Shown here one piece after another: positions 6,479-11,912 of a stretch of 11,912 nt of DNA; within the stretch, counting starts at the first letter, position 1; every line of letters begins with the position of its first letter. Made by a program: the position numbers and the translations under genes. This DNA is from Fidelibacterota bacterium (GTDB taxonomy: Bacteria > Fidelibacterota > Marinisomatia > Marinisomatales > J089). The notes beneath the pieces are model-generated. The model was not told the DNA's origin, ran no database searches, and worked only from the letters and a program-made list of their open reading frames with translations. The stretch is from NCBI GenBank assembly GCA_003695105.1, contig RFIZ01000099.1, positions 1 to 11,912 on the forward strand. The letters run 5' to 3'.

Positions 6479-7335
6479 GGGCGGTCGTAATTTAACTGCC
6501 GCTGGCGAAAAAGGTTCGCCGGATTTACAAACGGTCCCGGTACACTGGGGGGCGCCTCAGGCACCAGCAATTGAGGCCGAAGATACACCCTCACCCGGAG
6601 GCGGGAATCCTGTTGCAGGACCCAGGCCGCGGACACGAACAGGTCCCGGGGAAAGATCCCCTTGATCTTCGGGTAACCCAACCGTTGGAGGCAGTCCCGG
6701 ATGATGGTGGAACAACTGCGGGTCCAGATGCTGAAGTCGGCGTAATGGGCCGGCCGGCGGGGATCGGGCGGCGTTGCATGAATGATCTGTAACTCTGCGT
6801 TCAGGTATTGTTTCAACGTTTCCGTATCCAGCCCTTTCACCTCCAGGACATGAATGGCCCGCATGAAACTGCGTCCGAATTTATCATAATACGGAAGTCC
6901 CTCTGCCGGCACTTCGAACATTCCCGTCCGGGGGGAGGGAGCGAATTCACCCAGCGCAGGGCGATAAAAATACTCTTCCTCCGTCATGATTTCATTTTCA
7001 TTCAATTTATGGGAGAAATTGTATATCCCTCCGTCTACGTTGATGGCATTATGTCCCAGGCGGGAGGCCATATATTTCACCAGCCGTTCGTTGTAATACA
7101 ATTCCACGAAAGGGGGCTCCGGACGGGGTTCCGCCGGCCACAGGATGACCATCTCCTTCTGCTCCGTATAGTCCTTCTGGGGCAGAAGCCGCCCGTGTAC
7201 TCGTTTCCCGGCCCAGTGCCGGATATATCCGTCCCAGATCGGATAATCTTCGAAATGCCGGTTTCCCTGTTCATCCAGAAGGTAAGATCGCTGTCCTTCA
7301 GTCACCAACCGGCCGGTTACCGTTGTCGGGTTCAT
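6475..7335 (-). CDS. Uncharacterised protein; possible permuted papain-like fold
   Basis: I do not recognise this 286-residue protein by name. It has no signal peptide or membrane helix, so it is probably cytoplasmic. Residues 1-66 form a small beta-rich module (VTGRLVTEGQRSYLLDEQGN, then a repeated WxGxxVxGRL-like turn), perhaps OB-like. Then comes ASRLGHNAINVDGGIYNFSH (90-109), with His95 followed by strands, as in the GHxxIxVxxxxYxF motif of circularly permuted papain-like proteins (YiiX, LRAT or DUF4105 types). Much later SIWTRSCSTIIRDCL (202-215) has Cys208 at the start of a helix, as in their SCSxxV or NCT motif, followed by GIFPRDLF. I therefore infer a permuted NlpC/P60-like enzyme, possibly acting on an amide or acyl bond; the substrate is unknown. 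AAGGAA lies about nine bases before the ATG, which overlaps the recO stop as ATGA. The C-terminus is proline-rich. Confidence 0.75.
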   Translation of the reverse strand: MNPTTVTGRLVTEGQRSYLLDEQGNRHFEDYPIWDGYIRHWAGKRVHGRLLPQKDYTEQKEMVILWPAEPRPEPPFVELYYNERLVKYMASRLGHNAINVDGGIYNFSHKLNENEIMTEEEYFYRPALGEFAPSPRTGMFEVPAEGLPYYDKFGRSFMRAIHVLEVKGLDTETLKQYLNAELQIIHATPPDPRRPAHYADFSIWTRSCSTIIRDCLQRLGYPKIKGIFPRDLFVSAAWVLQQDSRLRVRVYLRPQLLVPEAPPSVPGPFVNPANLFRQRQLNYDRP

Positions 7336-8018
7336 CCCAGAAATTCCTTCAGCAGCCGGAAGGATTTCAAGCCAGTGAATCCTTCAAGATGGGCCCGGAA
7401 ACAGGCCGACAAATAATCCTGAATGGCTTTGCGATCGGCGGCCGTGACCCTTTCCGGCGGAACCCGAACCCGTTCCGGATTTAGAATCGATTCCAGAATC
7501 GGCAGGCTGTGGGGTCCGGCAGCCGGATCAGGCAGGGAAACTCCCTGGATGGTTCGTTGCCGCAAATCCGGCCGGAAACCCAGATAGGTCAGCAATTGAA
7601 CCTGAAAACGCCAGAAGACCCGGTTCAATCCCCGGTCCTGCGAATTGATGGCCCTGAGGGTCGTCACCACCGCATCAAAGATTTCCGGATGGGGATCCAG
7701 GTCGGTGACGGACTGATCCAGCAATTCGATCACCGTGAGGCTGTACCCCAGTTTCTTCAAATCGTCGTTACGACGGGTCCAGGTTTCCATGAACCCTGCC
7801 TGTGTCAGGATTTGGAGGTCACGGTTCGCTTTGAAGGTATAGAAAATCTCCAGATAATTCCCGGACTGAAAGGTGGCCACCAGGGGAGATTTTTTTCGGC
7901 GGGCGCCCTTGGCCAGAAGCCCCATCTTTCCCCGGTCCCGGGTATAACAGCGCACAACCAGACTGGTCTCGCCGTAGGGGATGGTTTTGATCACGATCGC
8001 CGGAGAACGTTGCACCAT
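7332..8018 (-). CDS. recO: DNA repair protein RecO
   Basis: RecO works with RecF and RecR to load RecA onto SSB-coated single-stranded DNA in gap repair. The protein has 228 residues, within the family range. Residues 1-80 are the OB-fold N-terminal domain, with the signatures AIVIKTIPYGETSLVVRCYT, GKMGLLAKGARRKKSP and GNYLEIFY. A helical C-terminal domain follows, with LNRVFWRFQVQLLTYLGFRP (131-150) and a typical ending HLEGFTGLKSFRLLKEFL. The usual zinc-binding cysteines after the GFRPxL motif are missing: the segment 146-175 has none. The C-terminal domain is thus zinc-free, as happens in some RecO lineages. The gene lies 63 bases after proS and overlaps the next start as ATGA. Its Shine-Dalgarno is weak (AGGA about 13 bases away). 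Confidence 0.88.
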   Translation of the reverse strand: MVQRSPAIVIKTIPYGETSLVVRCYTRDRGKMGLLAKGARRKKSPLVATFQSGNYLEIFYTFKANRDLQILTQAGFMETWTRRNDDLKKLGYSLTVIELLDQSVTDLDPHPEIFDAVVTTLRAINSQDRGLNRVFWRFQVQLLTYLGFRPDLRQRTIQGVSLPDPAAGPHSLPILESILNPERVRVPPERVTAADRKAIQDYLSACFRAHLEGFTGLKSFRLLKEFLG

Positions 8019-8052
8019 GACGTTGGAAAAATCCTATTCATGGCGACAATCT

Positions 8053-8081
8053 ACGTCCGCCGGTCGGGACGTCAAAGTCCC
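8053..8081 (-). other. Two mutually exclusive short hairpins between proS and recO
   Basis: Immediately after the proS stop, GGGAC (8066-8070) can pair with GTCCC (8077-8081) across a six-base loop. Alternatively GGACGT (8067-8072) can pair with ACGTCC (8053-8058). The shared arm means only one can form at a time. No T tract follows on either strand, so this is not a standard terminator. It may stabilise or pause the message, or be chance. Confidence 0.3.
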
Positions 8082-9551
8082 CTAATAGGCCTTGGCAAAA
8101 ATAACTTCGTGCCGGGCCGGCTTGCCGCTGTAGATACAGGTCAATCCCTCCGGTTGTTCATCGAAGGGAATGCAACGAATGGTGGCTTTGGTCTCTTCCT
8201 TGATTCGGGCTTCGGTCTCCCGGGTCCCGTCCCAGCCGCAGCGAATGAATCCGCCATCGCCGTTGAGGATGGCTTTGAATTCATCGTAACTGGTCACCCG
8301 ATAGGTGTGCTGGTCCCGGAACTGCTGTGCCTGGCGGAAGAGTTCCGTTTGGATCTCATCCAACAGTCGGGGGAGCTCATCAGCAACCCGGCCCACTTCC
8401 CGAAACAGTTTTTCTCCCGTATCCCGTCGGACTAGGACCACCTTGCCGTTTTCCACGTCCCGGGGGCCTACCTCCAGCCGCAGGGGCACTCCTTTCATTT
8501 CCCATTCATTGAACTTGAATCCGGGTGAGTTGTCGCTCCAGTCTTCGGCAAAACGAATTCCGCACTCTTCGAAACGGGCTTTCAGCGGGGTGAGATAGTC
8601 CTGAATCGAGGTTTTATCCCTCTCCTGGCGATAGATCGGCACGATGATGACCTGAACCGGGGCAATCCGGGGGGGAAGGCGCAGGCCTTTGTCATCGCCG
8701 TGCGCCATGATCAGGGCTCCCACCAGGCGGGTACTCACCCCCCAACTGGTGGCGTAGACCAATTCTTCTTCATTGGCCTCGTTCTGGAAGGTAACCTGGA
8801 AAGCCCGGGCGAAATTTTGTCCCAGATTGTGAGAGGTCCCGGCCTGTAACGCCCGCCGATCGCCCATCATGGCCTCGATGGCGTAGGTGTGTTCCGCTCC
8901 GGCAAATTTCTCAGCTTCCGACTTGGTTCCGGTGATGACCGGCAGAGCCAGAAAGTCCTCAGCCAACCGGCGGTAAATGTCCAGGATTTTCCGGGCTTCC
9001 TGCTCGGCTTCTGCCGCCGAAGCATGGGCCGTATGGCCTTCCTGCCATAAAAATTCGGTCGTGCGCAGGAAGAGCCGTGTGCGCATCTCCCATCGCACCA
9101 CATTCGCCCATTGATTGATCAACAAGGGCAAATCCCGATAGGACTGGATCCATTTCTTGTACATCGACCAGATGACTGTTTCACTGGTGGGACGAACGAT
9201 CACCTCCTCCTCCAGGCGGGACTCCGGATCCACGATCAGTTGCCCATCTTCAGTCGCTTTCAGTCGGGTGTGGGTCACGACGGCACATTCTTTCGCAAAC
9301 CCTTCCACATGTTCCGCTTCCCGCGCCAAAAACGATTTGGGAATAAATAAAGGAAAGTAGGCATTGACGTGTCCGGACTCCCGGAGCATGCCGTCCAGAG
9401 AAGCTTTGATGTGTTCCCACAGGGAAAACCCGTAGGGCTTGATCACCATCGTTCCTTTTACCGGACCGTAATCGGCCAGTCCGGCGCGGGTGATGACATC
9501 CGTATACCAGGCCGCGTAATCCTGTGAGCGGGGTGTGACTCCTTTAGCCAT
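8082..9551 (-). CDS. proS: Prolyl-tRNA synthetase, archaeal/eukaryotic-like type
   Basis: This enzyme charges tRNA-Pro with proline. It is the short type without the bacterial editing insertion, 489 residues. Visible are MAKGVTPRSQDYAAWYTDVI (1-20), motif 2 around NVVRWEMRTRLFLRTTEFLW (150-169) with the arginine that binds ATP, HTAHAS (173-178), the TSHNLGQNFARAF region, motif 3 with GVSTRLVGALIMAHGDDKGL (271-290), an anticodon-binding domain (about 300-410), and a C-terminal domain ending in the family's terminal tyrosine (FAKAY). That last domain has CGWDGTRETE and CIYSG in place of the four-cysteine zinc site of Thermus-type enzymes, as in a zinc-poor bacterial subgroup. The frame is open to a TTG at 9611, but I chose ATG 9551: it matches the family start, has GAGG 11 bases upstream, and the TTG overlaps the predicted -10 box. 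Probable first gene of the operon with recO. Confidence 0.94.
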   Translation of the reverse strand: MAKGVTPRSQDYAAWYTDVITRAGLADYGPVKGTMVIKPYGFSLWEHIKASLDGMLRESGHVNAYFPLFIPKSFLAREAEHVEGFAKECAVVTHTRLKATEDGQLIVDPESRLEEEVIVRPTSETVIWSMYKKWIQSYRDLPLLINQWANVVRWEMRTRLFLRTTEFLWQEGHTAHASAAEAEQEARKILDIYRRLAEDFLALPVITGTKSEAEKFAGAEHTYAIEAMMGDRRALQAGTSHNLGQNFARAFQVTFQNEANEEELVYATSWGVSTRLVGALIMAHGDDKGLRLPPRIAPVQVIIVPIYRQERDKTSIQDYLTPLKARFEECGIRFAEDWSDNSPGFKFNEWEMKGVPLRLEVGPRDVENGKVVLVRRDTGEKLFREVGRVADELPRLLDEIQTELFRQAQQFRDQHTYRVTSYDEFKAILNGDGGFIRCGWDGTRETEARIKEETKATIRCIPFDEQPEGLTCIYSGKPARHEVIFAKAY

Positions 9552-9610
9552 GGGGAAAAAATCCTCGTCTGTTGCGGAAGTGGGTTTCAGGGTCTCTTTC
9601 GAGTGGGGCA

Positions 9611-9640
9611 AAATTAGAGGTTCGGATGAGGGTCTTCCAA
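9611..9640 (-). promoter_or_regulatory. Probable promoter of the proS operon
   Basis: On the minus strand TTGGAA (plus 9635-9640) and TAATTT (plus 9611-9616) are 18 bases apart. Transcription would begin near 9604 and give a leader of about 50 bases to ATG 9551. I see no T-box specifier or antiterminator structure in so short a leader. Confidence 0.45.
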
Positions 9641-9653
9641 CAAGATTCCCGAG

Positions 9654-9671
9654 GGTCTGACCGAACAGACC
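9654..9671. repeat. Short inverted repeat upstream of proS
   Basis: GGTCTG (9654-9659) and CAGACC (9666-9671) form a perfect 6-base inverted repeat with a six-base loop. It lies just upstream of the predicted proS -35 box and in the divergent gap before the amidohydrolase. It could be an operator or a small hairpin, or chance. The 171-base gap 9552-9722 otherwise shows only the proS promoter; no convincing plus-strand promoter was found. Confidence 0.35.
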
Positions 9672-9722
9672 GGGGTAAATTTTTCTGATTTCTGGCGTCG
9701 ACTTCTGTAGATTCCATGCGGC

Positions 9723-11339
9723 ATGAAGTGCAAACCGAAAACCCTAACGAGCCTATTGTTGATGTTATCCATTACCCCGTCCCAGACCGTCCTGTTTACC
9801 CATTTCACCCTGCCTCAATCGGACCGGCCCGCCAGTCTGCTGTGTGAACACGGCCGCATTCTGGCGGTAAACCCCTCTCCCGAAACCGGGTCCGATACAA
9901 CCATCGATCTCCGTGGCGGTGTCCTCTATCCCGGCTTCACCGATGCCCATCTTCATCTCCTGGGTCTGGGGCAGTCCCGGGACATGCTGGACCTGGTGGG
10001 CACGACTTCGGCCGCCGACATTGTACGGCAGGTGGCCCAAAAAGTGAATGCCACACCGGTCGGAGAATGGATTCGTGGCCGGGGATGGGATCAAAACGAC
10101 TGGAAGGAGATTCGTTTCCCCGACCGGCAGTCCCTGGATGCCGTAGCGCCGAATCATCCGGTGGCTCTGACCCGCATTGACGGCCATGCTCTCTGGGTGA
10201 ACACCGCTGCCTTACAGGCCGCCGGAATATCGCCGGAAACTCCGGACCCGTCCGGAGGGAAAATATATCGCGATGATCAGGGACAACCGACCGGTATTTT
10301 GGTGGACAACGCCATGAATCTGGTCTATCGCATCATCCCGGAGGATTCTCCCGCCACCCACCGGCGGCAACTGGACCAGGCGGTGCGGTATTTGAATTCC
10401 CTGGGACTGACCGCCGTACACGACGCCGGGACCTCTCGGGAAACCCTCCGCCATTTGCGGGCGATGGAGACGGAAGGGCAGCTTACCCTGCGGGTATACG
10501 CCATGCTCAACGATGACCCGGACGATTATGAGCCCTATCTGGTGTCCGGTCCCGATGTCTCCGATCCCCTGATCACGGTGCGGGCGCTAAAACTGTACCT
10601 GGACGGGGCTCTGGGGAGTCGCGGAGCTGCCCTGCTCCAGCCCTACAGTGACGACCCGGAGAACCGGGGATTGATCGTCACCGATTCGGCCCTGGTCGCC
10701 GAAAAAGTGCGGCGTTTCAACGACGCCGGGTTTCAGGTCAATGTCCATTGCATCGGGGACCGGGCCAATCGCATGGCTCTTGATATTTTCGCCCGCAACG
10801 GCCGCCCGGAAAACCGGAATCGGATCGAACACGCCCAGATCATCGCACCGGAGGATATCCCCCGCTTCGCCGAACTGGGGGTCATTCCCTCCATGCAGGC
10901 CACCCATTGCACCTCCGACATGTATTGGGCCGATGAACGACTGGGGGCTGAACGACTGGTGGAAGCGTATCCCTGGCAATCACTGATCCAGGCGGGATCC
11001 CTCATTCCCGGCGGGTCCGATGCTCCGGTGGAAGTACCCAATCCTTTATGGGGTTTCTATGCCGCCATCACCCGCCAGGATCACCAGGGCTGGCCAGCGG
11101 GAGGGTGGCAACCCCGGGAGAAAATGACACCGGAACAGGCCCTGCACATGCTCACGGACTGGCCCGCCTATGCTTCTTTCCGGGAACAGGAACTGGGGCG
11201 AATCCGGCCCGGCTACTGGGCCGATTTCACCGTGCTGGACCGGAATATACTCTCCTGCCCACCGGAAGACGTGTTGGAAACACAGGTCCTGTTTACCATC
11301 GTGGGAGGTCGTATTGTCTACGCCGGTCCGACTCCTTGA
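9723..11339 (+). CDS. YtcJ-like metal-dependent amidohydrolase (amidohydrolase 3 family)
   Basis: A 538-residue TIM-barrel hydrolase of the YtcJ/NfdA-like group. These enzymes cut amide or ester-like bonds, and their substrates are mostly unknown. Metal-site motifs are complete: DAHLHL (His76, His78), the likely carbamylated Lys290 in LKLYLDGALGSR, His342 in VNVHCIGDRA, His370 in RIEHAQ and Asp433 in GGSDAP. The barrel is flanked by the usual N- and C-terminal beta-sandwich pieces (CEHGRILAV; IRPGYWADFTVLD and FTIVGGRIVYAG). The start is uncertain: ATG 9723 would add MKCKPKTLTSLLLMLS, which looks faintly like an export signal, while ATG 9762 (14 codons in) gives a start more like cytoplasmic relatives. 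Neither has a clear ribosome site. The gene's end overlaps the methyltransferase start by 26 bases, so they are probably co-expressed, without an obvious functional link. Confidence 0.9.
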   Translation: MKCKPKTLTSLLLMLSITPSQTVLFTHFTLPQSDRPASLLCEHGRILAVNPSPETGSDTTIDLRGGVLYPGFTDAHLHLLGLGQSRDMLDLVGTTSAADIVRQVAQKVNATPVGEWIRGRGWDQNDWKEIRFPDRQSLDAVAPNHPVALTRIDGHALWVNTAALQAAGISPETPDPSGGKIYRDDQGQPTGILVDNAMNLVYRIIPEDSPATHRRQLDQAVRYLNSLGLTAVHDAGTSRETLRHLRAMETEGQLTLRVYAMLNDDPDDYEPYLVSGPDVSDPLITVRALKLYLDGALGSRGAALLQPYSDDPENRGLIVTDSALVAEKVRRFNDAGFQVNVHCIGDRANRMALDIFARNGRPENRNRIEHAQIIAPEDIPRFAELGVIPSMQATHCTSDMYWADERLGAERLVEAYPWQSLIQAGSLIPGGSDAPVEVPNPLWGFYAAITRQDHQGWPAGGWQPREKMTPEQALHMLTDWPAYASFREQELGRIRPGYWADFTVLDRNILSCPPEDVLETQVLFTIVGGRIVYAGPTP

Positions 11340-11912
11340 ATCCCTTCCGGCCCTGTCCGGAAACCAAAAAAAATTCATCACCGGGCTGCACCGGAAAAAG
11401 AACCGGCTGACCCGGGGCTGCTACCTAGTGGAGGGGCAGCGGCTTTTACTGGCCGCCCTGAAGTCCCGGGTGACTTTGCGTACGGTGGTTCTTTGTCCCG
11501 GTCTCATCCGTCACCTGCCGGACGAAATCCGGCTCCTGCTCAGCCGGCGATCGATTCCGGTTTTCCACACGGACGAAAACACCTTCCGCACCCTGGCGGA
11601 TACGGAATCTCCGGCCGGTTTCCTGGCGGTGGCAACGCTGCCGCCGTTCCATGAGGTAAGGGACTTATCGCCCGCACCGGTGTTGTACCTGGATTCCCTG
11701 CGGGATCCCGGCAATTGCGGCACGCTGCTGCGAACGGCTGCCTGGCTGGGGTGGAAACAGGTCGTAGCCGGTCCCGGTACAGCGGATCTGTTTCAGCCCA
11801 AAGTGGTACGGGGCGGTATGGGTGCCCATTTCGAACTGGAATTTTATCAATTACCGCCCGATCAATTGGGACGGCCATACTATTTTCTGGCAGCCGATCA
11901 GCGCGGTGAACC
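11314..11912 (+). CDS. TrmH/SpoU-family RNA 2'-O-methyltransferase (cut by window edge)
   Basis: The first 199 codons are present; the C-terminal part of the catalytic knot is missing. SpoU (SPOUT) enzymes transfer a methyl group from S-adenosylmethionine to the 2'-hydroxyl of a ribose in rRNA or tRNA. Residues about 12-110 are the substrate-binding domain, with FITGLHRKKNRLTRGCYLVE (21-40) and GQRLLLAAL, typical of 23S rRNA methyltransferases. The catalytic domain starts near 122 with motif 1, LYLDSLRDPGNCGTLLRTA (124-142), including Asn134 and Arg140, followed by PKVVRGGMGAHF (162-173, motif 2). The start is a TTG: GGGAGGT ends four bases before it and no better start exists in frame. It begins inside the amidohydrolase gene. 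The exact target nucleotide cannot be read from the sequence, so I give no symbol. Confidence 0.9.
   Translation, partial: MSTPVRLLESLPALSGNQKKFITGLHRKKNRLTRGCYLVEGQRLLLAALKSRVTLRTVVLCPGLIRHLPDEIRLLLSRRSIPVFHTDENTFRTLADTESPAGFLAVATLPPFHEVRDLSPAPVLYLDSLRDPGNCGTLLRTAAWLGWKQVVAGPGTADLFQPKVVRGGMGAHFELEFYQLPPDQLGRPYYFLAADQRGE

Noticed and set aside
7509..8435. 308-codon open frame on the plus strand
   Set aside because: It is antisense to recO and proS, both clearly real. Its product shows no domain logic and it has no ribosome site; it is a codon-bias shadow.
9552..9611. ProS start at TTG 9611
   Set aside because: No ribosome site, no homology in the extra 20 residues, and it overlaps the predicted -10 box.
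9552..9722. T-box riboswitch upstream of proS
   Set aside because: The leader is only about 50 bases, with no specifier loop, T-box sequence or antiterminator; only a 6-base inverted repeat lies upstream of the promoter.
1..11912. CRISPR array, tRNA or rRNA genes, insertion sequences
   Set aside because: No regularly spaced direct repeats, cloverleaf-like segments, transposase motifs or terminal inverted repeats were seen on either strand.

Overview
The window reads as ordinary, densely coded bacterial chromosome (about 12 kb, moderately GC-rich) from a member of the FCB superphylum. The best clue is the secreted protein at 4228-5529, which ends in a PNPFNPQT-type C-terminal sorting/FlgD-like domain. 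Such domains are common in Marinimicrobia, Calditrichota, KSB1 and Ignavibacteria. A prolyl-tRNA synthetase of the archaeal/eukaryotic-like type fits this but does not fix the phylum. I saw no tRNA, rRNA, CRISPR array, insertion sequence or prophage gene.

Layout. (1) 1-100, minus: the first 33 codons of a probable small membrane protein. Its promoter carries a striking CAAAGTA-type palindrome in the spacer. (2) 232-1847, plus: enolase and an FtsB/DivIC-like division protein, whose stop and start codons share one base. (3) 1851-4066, minus: a MotA-like protein followed by two different MotB/OmpA-like proteins, tightly coupled, ending 3 bp from ftsB. (4) 4228-5529, plus: a secreted lamin-tail-domain protein with its own near-consensus promoter and a nested hairpin plus T tract behind it. 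(5) 5654-9551, minus: a likely operon proS - recO - uncharacterised protein - rhomboid protease, the last three linked by ATGA overlaps. (6) 9723-11912, plus: a YtcJ-like metal-dependent amidohydrolase overlapping by 26 bases a SpoU/TrmH-family RNA methyltransferase that runs off the window.

How the genes fit together. Most are housekeeping: glycolysis, cell division, translation, RNA modification and recombinational repair. The three-gene motor cassette is the most interesting part. One MotA-like channel subunit is encoded with two peptidoglycan-binding partners. Only the downstream partner keeps the ion-carrying aspartate in its membrane helix; the upstream one has serine there. No flagellar, gliding or Zorya partner gene is visible nearby. 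The second point of interest is the uncharacterised protein at 6475-7335, which carries widely spaced His and Cys motifs that look like a circularly permuted papain-like (NlpC/P60, YiiX or DUF4105-type) fold.

Three starts were moved downstream from the longest open frame, using ribosome-binding sites, promoters and family alignment: enolase, the lamin-tail protein and ProS. The methyltransferase start is a TTG chosen because a strong Shine-Dalgarno lies just upstream. All family assignments are from reading motifs by eye; no database search was possible.
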